Notes under the pieces: model-generated
The model's input: only the letters and a program-made list of their open reading frames with translations
What the model was told of the DNA's origin: nothing
Database searches by the model: none
Source: an uncultured Campylobacter sp.
GTDB lineage: Bacteria; Campylobacterota; Campylobacteria; Campylobacterales; Campylobacteraceae
Direction: 5' to 3'
Assembly: GCF_938015785.1 (NCBI RefSeq)
Contig: NZ_CALLWC010000051.1
Coordinates: forward strand, 5,051 to 69,050
DNA length: 64,000 nt
Part shown: positions 55,041 to 63,663 of the stretch, piece by piece
How positions within the stretch are numbered: position 1 is the stretch's first letter
Layout: each line of letters begins with the position of its first letter
Position numbers and translations under genes: made by a program

Positions 55041-55655
55041 GTGAATTTTATAAAATATTTTTTCTCGGAAATTTTTAGGTTATTTAAGCTTCTCGTAGGC
55101 GCCGCGCTTGTGCTAACTGCAGGGTTTTTAATCTACAAACTATTCTTTGCGGAGCCGGATTTGGCGGAAAATTACGCGCAAAATCGCGTTCAAATTTTAG
55201 CCCTGCGCGATTTTGCGCGCGAGATAAAGCCTGAAGGAGTTTCTTTTGACGTCCTTTTTGGCGGCGACGAGGTCTCAAGTATGAGAGCCGTGAATAAAGA
55301 CCAAAAACCAAAGTGTGAGTTTTTATAGTATAGGCGAAAAGACAAATGAGCGCGCTGTTTTAAAAATCCTAGGCTGGGATTTTGGGACTTTAAAGCCAAA
55401 GCAAAAAGCGCAAATGCCCGGGGCGTAAGTATCTGGGAGGGCGAGGACAAAACCCCTATTTACTACAAAGACGGGTTTGTCTCGGAATTTTACGAGATTT
55501 TCGAGGGTCCTGCGGGCGAGGCGGTGAAAAAAGACTACGAGATCGGCTGTGATGATAGATTTGCCGCAGACGGCGTGGTGATGGCACGCGACGGAGGCGC
55601 TACGGCGGGCTTTATATGCGTGGATCGTGACGGCTACGGCATCAAACGCAGATAA
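55041..55655 (+). pseudogene. Membrane-anchored hypothetical protein broken by two frameshifts
   Basis: Three frames combine. 55041-55328 gives an N-terminal helix (LLVGAALVLTAGFLIYKLFF) and an extracytoplasmic part ending CEFL. A second frame continues YSIGEKTNERAVLKIL after removal of one T from the T5 run near 55319. A third frame from about 55370 reads FKAKAKSANARGVSIWEGED and continues to FICVDRDGYGIKRR with stop at 55655. The repaired protein would be about 205 residues with one membrane anchor. The family is not recognised. Confidence 0.6.
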
Positions 55656-56841
55656 ATTTTCAGCGGCTTCGTATGAAATTTTAGCGGGAATTTTTGTAGG
55701 AATTTTTATCGTCGTTGCGGATATTTTGCAAGAATTTTTTGCTGTTATTGCGAATATTTTAGGGTTGTTAAGAATACTTTGCAGCTCCTGTTTTGTCGAG
55801 CCTGCAGTTTAATCGCTTGTTCCGTTTACAGCAAGGATGTACCCTTGCCGTTTAGGTGCGTAAACGCGGATATAAACATGGCGGGATTCGCCCAAATTTA
55901 CCCAATATTTGCGGTGTCAAAATTCGAAGACGTAAGATTAGAATTCGGTGCATTTGCAGCTTTTCGCAGTTGGTTCCGAGCAAATGTAGCAAATGACATA
56001 GTGAGCGCGAGTAATGGAGCGGTCGGCGCTGTCTGTATAGCGAGAGAAAAGGCGAAACGTGCGTCGGGCAAAGCGCTCAGTAGAGAGCTGATAATGAAGC
56101 ATGCGCCGCGAAATTTCGCAGGGCAAAATTCTGCAAACGGTAATTCGCGAAATTCCGTCGTCGCAAATTCGGCAGGTATCGGCTAAGTGCGCCCGCCCGA
56201 CGCTAAATTTTAAAATTTAAACCTAGCGGCGTGTATCGTAGCGCCGAAGCACCCTTTGGCGCAGTGTAAATTTTGAAATTTCAGCGGTAAATTTAGCTCG
56301 TAGGTGCACTAAATGAAACGGCGGGGTCATACACTGCGCCGCGCTGCTGTTTAAATTTAGCTTGCAGGCGCGCTAAATCCTAGCCGCGACATAATTTGTT
56401 TTAAATTTTACAACGACGGCTCGCTTTAAGTTTTAAACCGCTAGCACAACCTACAAAAATTTAGCGCTACCCCTCCTGAAATTTGCATTACGCCGTGCCG
56501 CCTGTGCCGCAGCGACGAGCTACCGTATGATTTGCGCTTAAACAGATATCGCACTTATCCAAAGCCACTAAAGCACCGACGATGCGCTGTGTCATTCGCG
56601 CCGAATTGCGCTGCACCTTTCTTGTCGCACCGCTTGCGTTATAAAATTTTAATGTGGGTTTGTTTTAAAATTCATTGTATCGCACAAAAAAACCGTTGCG
56701 CGAGAAATTCTAGCGGCGGCTTGCTTTAAATTTACGCTTCGTGCCGCTTCTCGGCTCGTTTATTTCAATCTCTTGCAGCGCCAATTTGTCGAGCCTGCCA
56801 TTTAATTGCCCGCCCCGCTAAATTTTAAATTTCCACGAATT
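55656..56841. other. 1.19-kb degenerate region between direct repeats
   Basis: No credible gene. An open frame at 55779-56186 ends in low-complexity QNSANGNSRN-like sequence and is doubtful. A diverged direct repeat of about 48 bp (TTGTCGAGCCTGC core) lies at 55777-55824 and 56771-56817. TAAATTTAGCT words recur at 56288 and 56352. An 11-bp perfect inverted repeat GGCGCAGTGTA occurs at 56258-56268 and 56330-56340. Probably remains of decayed or duplicated DNA. Confidence 0.5.
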
Positions 56842-57579
56842 TTAAGAATTTATGAGGCTTAAAAGTGCTTTTGAAATTCTTGTGATCTCATCTTGCATAT
56901 GCCCGCCGGGATTTTGCTCAAACTCCGCTTTTGCGCCCGCGTCGCGGCATTTGGCGATAAAATTTCGCGCCGTCTCGCCGCAGAGTGCTCCGCGCGGATT
57001 TTTCGGGTTCATCTCGGCCTCGCCCAAGGACGCGTAGACGTGCGCCAGCCCCCTTTGCGGCGAGTGTGCGGCGACGAAGGCGTCAAATCCGCCGAACCAA
57101 AACGACGCCGAGACGCAGGCGATCTTTTGAAATTTATCGCTTGCAAACGCCGCATACGCGCTAAAAAGCCCCGCCAGCGAGTATCCCGCACATGCTTGCC
57201 ACGCAGGCTTTCCCGCGCCGAATACATGCTGCTCGATACGCGGGATCAGCTCGTTCGTAAATTTTTTCAAGTGCGCCGCGCCGCCACCTGCGAAATCGCG
57301 CACCCCCTTAAACGGCGACTTTGCCGCCCACGGGCTAAGCTTATCGCCCCACTGCGCTTCGTTTAGATAGACCGCCGCAAGCACGAAATTCGCGCCGCTT
57401 TGTCGCGAGACGAGCTCGTAAATTTCGCCCATGCTAGCCGCATCAAAATCCAAGGCGTGCAGGTAGATGATCGGCGGCGCGGACACGGCTTCTTTTGTAA
57501 AGGAGGGCGCAGCTGCAAAAAACGGCGCGTGCGGGGCGAAAATTTCTACGCGCAGGCCGTTAAATTCCAAACTTTGCAT
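56842..57579 (-). CDS. Alpha/beta-hydrolase (esterase D/IroE-like)
   Basis: 245 residues. The nucleophile elbow is GYSLAGLFSAYA (GxSxG), with an N-terminal strand (PPIIYLHALDFD) and a C-terminal histidine in NPGGHMQDEI. The pattern is that of esterase-D-like hydrolases, such as siderophore or feruloyl esterases. No siderophore genes are nearby. ATG at 57579 after AAGG. It is divergent from the ABC-F gene. Confidence 0.75.
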   Translation of the reverse strand: MQSLEFNGLRVEIFAPHAPFFAAAPSFTKEAVSAPPIIYLHALDFDAASMGEIYELVSRQSGANFVLAAVYLNEAQWGDKLSPWAAKSPFKGVRDFAGGGAAHLKKFTNELIPRIEQHVFGAGKPAWQACAGYSLAGLFSAYAAFASDKFQKIACVSASFWFGGFDAFVAAHSPQRGLAHVYASLGEAEMNPKNPRGALCGETARNFIAKCRDAGAKAEFEQNPGGHMQDEITRISKALLSLINS

Positions 57580-57658
57580 CGCTAAAGCCTTAAAAGTTAT
57601 TAAAATTTAATAGAATTTTGTGTAAAATCATCAAATTTAACACTAGAGGAACTTAAAA

Positions 57659-59605
57659 TTGGCTTTGATCGAGCTTATCGATGTTACGAAAAAATTCGGC
57701 TCTCACGTCGTTTTAGACGGCGTCAATTTCGCACTGGACGCTAACGAGCGCGTTGCCGTGATCGGCAAAAACGGCGGCGGTAAATCCACGCTGATGAAGA
57801 TAATTGCGGGTCTGTGCGAGATCGACGAGGGGCGTGTGATCACTCAAAACGGGCTAAATATCCAGATGCTCGCTCAAACGCCGAAATTTGACGAAAACCT
57901 CTCGGTCAAAGACGCGCTGCGAAGGGAGCTAGCTGAAATTTACGCCGCCCTTAGCGAATACGACGCGATCTCGAGCGAAATCGCCGCACATCCCGAAAAC
58001 AAGGAGCTTTTAGCGCGCCAAGACGAACTGATTAAATTTATCGAGGCCAAGGACGGCTGGCAGATCGATAATAAGATCGAGCAGGTACTGCAAAATTTCG
58101 GACTTAAAATTTACGAAAACCGCTCTGTCTGCACGCTTAGCGGCGGCGAAATTCGTCGCGTGGCGCTGGGCGCGCTGGTGCTTAAAAAGCCCGACGTGCT
58201 GCTGCTGGACGAGCCCACGAATCACCTCGACGTCTATATGGTGAAATTTCTAGAGGAGATGCTGCTTAGCTCGAAGCAGACGATTGTTTTTATCAGCCAC
58301 GATCGCTATTTCATCGACCGCTTGGCGACGCGCAGTATCGAGATCGAAGAGGGCAAAATTTCAAATTTCGACGGCGGATACGAGAACTATCTGAGGCGCA
58401 AGCAGGAGATGCTTGCTTCGCTCGAGAAGTCTCACGAGACGCTGCTTAAACAGCTGCGCGCCGAGGAGGAGTGGCTGCACCGCGGCGTAAAGGCGCGCCT
58501 AAAGCGCAACGAAGGGCGCAAGGCACGTATCATGCAGATGAGGCAGGATGCGAAGAAAAACCCGGGCGCGATCCGTCGCGTGCGACTCGAGCTGGAGCGC
58601 GCGAGTAGGAGCTTTAACGGCACGGGCGGCGACAATCGCAAAAAGATGCTTTTTGAATGCACGAATATCGGTAAAATTTTAAACGGTAAAGTGCTTTTCA
58701 AGGGCTTTTCGGCGCGGGTTTTGCAGGGCGAGCGCATCGGCATCGTAGGCGCTAACGGCGCGGGCAAAAGCACTTTGCTTAAAATTCTACTCGGTCGCAG
58801 CAAGATCGATGCGGGTGAGATCAAACGCGGCGAGATCAAGATCGGCTACTTCGATCAGACCCGCAGCGGCATCACGGACGATAAAAGCATAATCGAAATT
58901 TTCTGTCCAAACGGCGGCGATCACATAAGCGTCCGCGGCAGCTACATGCACGTATACGGATATTTGAAAAATTTCTTGTTTCCGAAGGAATTTTTGGATA
59001 AACCCGTAGGCGTGCTTAGCGGCGGCGAAAAGAACCGCCTGGCGCTTGCGAAGCTCTTTACCGAGCAGTACGATTGTTTGATCTTGGACGAGCCGACGAA
59101 TGATCTTGATATCGCGACGATCAATATTTTGGAGGATTATCTGCTAAGCTTTGAAGGCGCCGTCATAATCGTAAGCCACGATCGCTATTTTATCGATAAG
59201 ATTACAAATAAGCTTTGGGTTTTTGAAAAAAACGGCACGATCGATCAAATTCAAATGCCCTATTCGCAGTATTTGGAGTTTGAAGACGAGATGGCGGAGA
59301 TTGATCAGATCGAGGCCGATGCGGGCGCGAGCGCGGAGGAAGGCGGCCGCGAAAACAAAAAGGAGAAAACGAGCGCCGCGAAGCTTAGCTACAAACAGAA
59401 TAAAATTTTAGAAGAGTACCCCGCTAAGATCGAGGCTATCGAGGCGCGTATAAAGGAGCTAAATCACGCGCTCTCGACGCCTGAAATTTATCAAAAGCTC
59501 GGGATGCAGGGGCTTTTTGAAGAGCTTGAAGAAAAAAGAGGAACGTTAAACAGTATGGAAAATGAATATTACGAAGTGCTTTCGCTCGCCGAGAGCCTAA
59601 AGTAG
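57659..59605 (+). CDS. ABC-F family ATPase (Uup-like)
   Basis: 648 residues from a TTG at 57659, eight bases after AGAGGA. It has two nucleotide-binding domains with no membrane part. Walker A motifs are GKNGGGKST (36-44) and GANGAGKST; signature motifs are LSGGEIRRVALG and LSGGEKNRLALAK; Walker B ends in LLDEPTNHLD and ILDEPTNDLD. A linker rich in basic residues and a C-terminal coiled coil follow, as in Uup. ABC-F proteins act on stalled ribosomes or, for Uup, on DNA branches. Confidence 0.93.
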   Translation: MALIELIDVTKKFGSHVVLDGVNFALDANERVAVIGKNGGGKSTLMKIIAGLCEIDEGRVITQNGLNIQMLAQTPKFDENLSVKDALRRELAEIYAALSEYDAISSEIAAHPENKELLARQDELIKFIEAKDGWQIDNKIEQVLQNFGLKIYENRSVCTLSGGEIRRVALGALVLKKPDVLLLDEPTNHLDVYMVKFLEEMLLSSKQTIVFISHDRYFIDRLATRSIEIEEGKISNFDGGYENYLRRKQEMLASLEKSHETLLKQLRAEEEWLHRGVKARLKRNEGRKARIMQMRQDAKKNPGAIRRVRLELERASRSFNGTGGDNRKKMLFECTNIGKILNGKVLFKGFSARVLQGERIGIVGANGAGKSTLLKILLGRSKIDAGEIKRGEIKIGYFDQTRSGITDDKSIIEIFCPNGGDHISVRGSYMHVYGYLKNFLFPKEFLDKPVGVLSGGEKNRLALAKLFTEQYDCLILDEPTNDLDIATINILEDYLLSFEGAVIIVSHDRYFIDKITNKLWVFEKNGTIDQIQMPYSQYLEFEDEMAEIDQIEADAGASAEEGGRENKKEKTSAAKLSYKQNKILEEYPAKIEAIEARIKELNHALSTPEIYQKLGMQGLFEELEEKRGTLNSMENEYYEVLSLAESLK

Positions 59606-59610
59606 GCGCG

Positions 59611-60819
59611 ATGGTTTGGTTTTTGATCTTTTTATACGCGCTTTACACGATTTATAAAATTTCGCTCGATCTGCTCGAGCTAAGCTTCATCCGCGTCAAG
59701 CTAAAAGAGCCTGCGGTGGTGCTTAGCGAGGAGGATTATCGCAAGGCGGGCGAGGTCGGTGCGGTAAATTTAAAATTTAATATATTTTCGCACTGCTTTT
59801 CTTTTGCGGTAGCGCTTATTTGGATACTTGCGCTCGCAGGCACGTTACAGCGCGCGATATATGATCTAGCGGGCGACGGGATTTTTGCGCAGAGCTGCTT
59901 CGTAACGGCGTTTTTAATCATCGGCGGCGCAATATCGTTTCCGCTTGAAATTTACAAAACCTTCGTTAAAGACAGACGCCTAGGCTTTTCCACGATAACA
60001 CCCGCCGTTTTCGTAAAAGACGCGCTAAAATCGCTCATACTCACGCTGGTTTTCGGCTTTGCGGTAGCCTCCGCGCTCGTTTTTTGCGTGAACAGCCTGG
60101 GCGCGCACTGGTGGGTCTGGGGCTTTTTGCTAAGCTTCGGCGTGATTTTACTGATAAATCTGATCTATCCGACCGTTATCGCGCCGCTGTTTAATAAGAT
60201 GCAGCCGCTAGAGCACGGCGAGCTAAAAGAGCGCATAGAGGAGCTTTTGCAGCGCTGCGGTTTTAAAAGTAGCGGCGTTTTTACGATCGACGCGAGCAAG
60301 CGCGACAAGCGCCTAAACGCCTACTTCGGCGGCTTTGGCGCGACGAAAAAGGTCGTGCTTTTCGATACGCTCATAGAAAAGCTGAGCGAGGATGAAATTT
60401 TAGCCGTTTTAGGGCACGAGCTCGGGCATTTCAAACACGGCGATGTTTTGAAAAATTTAGCGCTTAGCTTCGTGCTTTTAGGCGCGACGTTTGCGGTATT
60501 CGGAAATCTTCCCGGGAGCGTATTCGGCGCGCTGGGGCTTAACGCGGACGGCGGCGCAACGCTGGTTTTTATGATTTTGTTTGCGCCGATTTTGCATGCG
60601 TTTTTTGAGCCGGTGATCTCCAAGCTTAGCCGCATGCACGAATTTAGCGCGGACCGGCATGGCGCGAGTATGCAGGATAAAGAGAGCATGATCGGCGCGC
60701 TAAAGAAGCTGGGCAGCGAAAACAAGGCGTTTCCGCTCGCTCATAAAATTTATGCCGCGGTGTATCATTCGCACCCGAGCCTGTATGAGCGCATAAGAGA
60801 GCTTAATGAGGATCGCTGA
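59611..60819 (+). CDS. M48 family metalloprotease (Ste24-like)
   Basis: 402 residues with several membrane helices, HELGHFKHGD (zinc site, 269-273) and a third ligand in HEFSADRHGA near 350. This full-length form resembles CAAX protease Ste24 and is larger than HtpX. It probably cleaves damaged membrane proteins. It starts five bases after the ABC-F stop, and its end overlaps prmC by 14 bases, so the three genes form an operon. Confidence 0.92.
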   Translation: MVWFLIFLYALYTIYKISLDLLELSFIRVKLKEPAVVLSEEDYRKAGEVGAVNLKFNIFSHCFSFAVALIWILALAGTLQRAIYDLAGDGIFAQSCFVTAFLIIGGAISFPLEIYKTFVKDRRLGFSTITPAVFVKDALKSLILTLVFGFAVASALVFCVNSLGAHWWVWGFLLSFGVILLINLIYPTVIAPLFNKMQPLEHGELKERIEELLQRCGFKSSGVFTIDASKRDKRLNAYFGGFGATKKVVLFDTLIEKLSEDEILAVLGHELGHFKHGDVLKNLALSFVLLGATFAVFGNLPGSVFGALGLNADGGATLVFMILFAPILHAFFEPVISKLSRMHEFSADRHGASMQDKESMIGALKKLGSENKAFPLAHKIYAAVYHSHPSLYERIRELNEDR

Positions 60820-61606
60820 GGCGCTAAGATGGGGCCTGCAGCAGTGCGGCTCAAAATACGTCGCACGCGAAATTTTAAAGCTTTGTGAGCATCTTAGCAG
60901 CGAAGAACTCGTGCTAAGATGCTCGGAAGAGCTCGCGCACGAAGCGGAGTTTCGCGCTAAGATCGTTGAATTTAAAGACGGTCGCCCACTTGAATACATC
61001 ACGCAAAGCTGCGAGTTTATGGGCTTTAAATTTTACGTCGACGAGCGGGTGCTGATACCGCGCTGCGAGACCGAAATTTTGGTAAAAAAGGCGCTTATTT
61101 TGGCGCAGAGTTTGGGCGAGCCGCGCATTTGCGAGATCGGTACGGGCAGCGGCATAATCGCTATCTGCTTAAAAAAGCTACTTCCTGCTTGCCGTATCAC
61201 GGCTAGCGACATCAGCGCTGATGCGCTTGAGGTGGCGCGTGCAAACGCCGCAAGCTTGGGTGCGGATGTCGAGTTCGTGCACTGCGCCTACGCTGATGAG
61301 ATTGCGGGCGAGTTTGATCTCATCGTCTCAAATCCGCCCTACATCGCAAACTCCTACGAATTAGACGCGCGCGTGCTGCAAGAGCCGAAACAGGCGCTGT
61401 TTGGCGGCGAGCGGGGGGATGAAATTTTAAAACGCATCGTGTTGATCGCCGCACAGCGCGCAAAATTTCTAGCCTGCGAGATGGGTTACGATCAAAAGCA
61501 GAGTTTGTCGGCGTTTTTGCGCGAGCAGGGCTTTAGAGCGGAATTTTACAAAGATTTGGCGCAGTTTGATCGCGGATTCGTCGCGCGAAATTTAAACAGA
61601 TCGTAG
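60806..61606 (+). CDS. prmC: Release factor glutamine methyltransferase PrmC
   Basis: 266 residues. The SAM-binding motif is EIGTGSGIIAICL and the catalytic NPPY is at 176-179 (VSNPPYIANSYELD). The N-terminal helical domain is complete. It methylates the GGQ glutamine of release factors RF1 and RF2. The ATG at 60806 lies within the M48 gene. A diverged copy of codons about 156-172 recurs 1 kb downstream (62333-62382). Confidence 0.95.
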   Translation: MRIAEALRWGLQQCGSKYVAREILKLCEHLSSEELVLRCSEELAHEAEFRAKIVEFKDGRPLEYITQSCEFMGFKFYVDERVLIPRCETEILVKKALILAQSLGEPRICEIGTGSGIIAICLKKLLPACRITASDISADALEVARANAASLGADVEFVHCAYADEIAGEFDLIVSNPPYIANSYELDARVLQEPKQALFGGERGDEILKRIVLIAAQRAKFLACEMGYDQKQSLSAFLREQGFRAEFYKDLAQFDRGFVARNLNRS

Positions 61607-61613
61607 GCGCGCC

Positions 61614-62270
61614 GTGCAAAGCTCGCAACTACGCAGGCTGCTTTATTACAAAGCGTTCGGCTACCGCTACGTAGGCGCCGAAATTTTAAGCGGCGGCGAG
61701 CGATTTTTTAAGGCGCTGGACGCGCTGCAATCCGCTACCGCCGAGTGCAATCTCTGCGAGCTTGCTAAAACGCGTACGGGAGGCGGCGAGCAAAATTTTA
61801 AAAATTTCAAAACTATCAAAAATTTCAAAACTCCCGCGAGCGTAAAACTTATGATCGTGGCTCTTGCGCCTGGCGTTAGCGAGGGTTTTGGCGGCGGTTT
61901 GGAAGCTGAGATTGAAGCGGCGCTAGATCAAATTTGCGCGCCAGAAGAAATTTATTTTAGCTTTTTGATAAGGTGCGCGGTGCCGCAAAATAGGCGCATA
62001 AGCTCGGAAATGATCTTAAAATGCGCGCCCTATCTGACCGACGAGATCAAAATTTTAAAGCCCAAAGTCGTGCTCTGCCTAGGGGAGCTCTGCTGTAAAA
62101 TCGTGCTGCGAAACGGCGATCTGGCGGGCATGGACGCGCTGCACGGCTCGGTCTTTAACGAGGGCGGCATCAGCTTCGTGCCAAGCTTCGATCCCGCATT
62201 CATCGCGCAAAATCCGAGCAAGGCGGAGCTTTTCAAAGAGGATCTGCAGAAGATAAAAGAGCTGCTGTGA
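61614..62270 (+). CDS. Uracil-DNA glycosylase superfamily protein (type 4/5-like), divergent motifs
   Basis: 218 residues from a GTG at 61614. Iron-sulfur-type cysteines are visible (CNLCELAKTRT early; IRCAVPQNRR and ILKCAPYLTDEI in the middle), and VVLCLGELCC plus the C-terminal FIAQNPSKAELFKEDLQKI fit type 4 UDG. Canonical motif A (GEAPG...ED) appears as ALAPGVSEG and motif B (HPS) as SFDP, so glycosylase activity is uncertain. A short insert, QNFKNFKTIKNFKTP (61798-61835), comes from a direct repeat of AAAAATTTCAAAACT. It follows prmC by seven bases. Confidence 0.75.
   Translation: MQSSQLRRLLYYKAFGYRYVGAEILSGGERFFKALDALQSATAECNLCELAKTRTGGGEQNFKNFKTIKNFKTPASVKLMIVALAPGVSEGFGGGLEAEIEAALDQICAPEEIYFSFLIRCAVPQNRRISSEMILKCAPYLTDEIKILKPKVVLCLGELCCKIVLRNGDLAGMDALHGSVFNEGGISFVPSFDPAFIAQNPSKAELFKEDLQKIKELL
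61798..61835 (+). repeat. In-gene direct repeat AAAAATTTCAAAACT (x2)
   Basis: Two copies in tandem, each holding a RAATTY hexamer, encode NFKTIKNFKT inside the UDG-like gene. Confidence 0.7.
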
Positions 62271-62753
62271 GGCGCATTTTGGCGCTCGTTCTGCGTGCTT
62301 TTGATTTTGCGCGCGGCTTTTGCGCGGGCGCCTAGTTTGTGGATTGCGCCTATGCGGATGAGATCGCTGGCGAGTTTGATCGGCTTAAATTTCGCGGACA
62401 AGCGGGATTTGGCGAAAAACACGGACTCGATCTGCGCAGGTTTAAATTTTGAAGACGAGAAATTTTATAAAGCGGCGGGGGCAAGGCAAAATTTAACGCC
62501 ATTGCAAAATTCTGATATTTCAAATTTTGTTTTCTATCTGGCTATCTTGGGGTGCGTGAGGGGTTTGCGTCGCGATGTAGCATCAAAATTTAAACCTTAA
62601 CGCCGAGCGAAATTCTATGTCGTAAAATTTTACTAAGCTCGCAAATTTTATTACCGTCCAAGAGCTCTGCGTATTTTTGGATTTTACGCCGAAGGTCGGG
62701 CTACGCTATGTTTGCACCGCACGACTAGGTAAATTTTAACCCGCGAAATAAAT
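62271..62753. other. 483-bp spacer holding a prmC relic
   Basis: 62333-62382 is 82% identical over 50 bp to prmC 61271-61320 and still reads FVDCAYADEIAGEFD, with an in-frame TAG just before it. The rest has no recognised gene. An open frame (62295-62600) has no ribosome-binding site, and I do not accept it. RAATTY words are frequent at its 3' end. Confidence 0.6.
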
Positions 62754-63149
62754 TTATCTCAAAGATTTGAAAAATTCTAAAATTTCGGCGCTAAATTTGA
62801 TCGGCCTGCCGTCTTTTACGAAGGCGATTTTTACGTCCTGTGCGTATAAAAGCTCGCTGAAATCTACGTTTTTAATATCTTTGATCTTGTAAATTTCTTG
62901 TCGCAAAAGGGCGCTGGCGTTTTTAAGCGCGGCTAGGCTCGTGCGAATTTCAAGCGTGTCGCCGAGGCGCGCGGGGCGGAGAAATTTAGCGCAAAGCTCG
63001 CTAACTACGAAGTGTGCGTCCGCGCGCGCGAAGTCCACCCCAGCCTGCATAAGCGCCTCGCTGCGCGCCCGCTCGCAAAATTTAATGTAGTTGGCGTGAT
63101 ACACGATGCCCTGCGCGTCGGTATCTTCGTAGTAAATTTTAGTCTTCAT
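62754..63149 (-). CDS. ybgC: Acyl-CoA thioesterase, YbgC/4-HBT family
   Basis: 131 residues from ATG 63149 (MKTKIYYEDTDAQGIVYHANYI); earlier in-frame codons lie in the upstream gene. The catalytic Asp is in YEDTDAQGIVYHANYIKF, the YbgC signature. The protein hydrolyses acyl-CoA thioesters; in many bacteria ybgC sits with tol-pal genes, here it does not. It overlaps the upstream DUF4149 gene by 11 bases, so the two are translated together. Confidence 0.92.
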   Translation of the reverse strand: MKTKIYYEDTDAQGIVYHANYIKFCERARSEALMQAGVDFARADAHFVVSELCAKFLRPARLGDTLEIRTSLAALKNASALLRQEIYKIKDIKNVDFSELLYAQDVKIAFVKDGRPIKFSAEILEFFKSLR

Positions 63150-63663
63150 CCCGCGCGTCTTTCGCCGCCGCGACATCTCTTACGGCTAGAGCGGGGAGGA
63201 TTTTTGCGAAAAACAGCACCGTTTGAAACACGATGATGAGTTTCATGCACCACTCACTAGCCGCGTGGATTTGGGCAAATTCCGGCGTCATCGTCGCTTC
63301 TGCACCGATCTTTTGAGCATTTATGACGTAGTCGGTAAAGTAAAGCACGAAAAGTAGGGCAAGTATGATATTTATGAGCGTCAGCATCAGGGTCGAAAGG
63401 CGCAAGCGAAAGGATTGCGATTTGTTGTTGTTGAAATTTATCATCTCAAAAACTAGGCAGATGATCGAGACTGCGATGAGGATGCCGCCGTATTTTACGA
63501 AGATCTCGCTCATTAGCTTGCCGCTTTGAAAGTGCGATAGCACGCCATCTCCGATAATCTGCTGCGGGAAAAATACCACGGGCGCGACGAGTGCGCCGAG
63601 CGAGAGCTCAATGCCGATAAGGGCTGCGATGATGAAGATATAGATAGAAAAAATTGCGCGCAT
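63139..63663 (-). CDS. DUF4149-type membrane protein
   Basis: 174 residues with four membrane helices (about 4-30, 55-75, 90-112, 142-160) and the N-terminal pattern ALIGIELSLGALVAPVVFFP typical of DUF4149. Function unknown; the family is common in Campylobacterota. ATG at 63663 after AAGGACC, with TATAAT on the minus strand at 63705-63710. Confidence 0.78.
   Translation of the reverse strand: MRAIFSIYIFIIAALIGIELSLGALVAPVVFFPQQIIGDGVLSHFQSGKLMSEIFVKYGGILIAVSIICLVFEMINFNNNKSQSFRLRLSTLMLTLINIILALLFVLYFTDYVINAQKIGAEATMTPEFAQIHAASEWCMKLIIVFQTVLFFAKILPALAVRDVAAAKDARDED

Noticed and set aside
55779..56186. 135-codon open frame in the degenerate region
   Set aside because: It starts inside a direct repeat and ends in QNSANGNSRN-like sequence from RAATTY words; no recognisable domain.
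62295..62600. 101-codon open frame after the UDG-like gene
   Set aside because: It runs out of frame through the prmC relic and has no ribosome-binding site.
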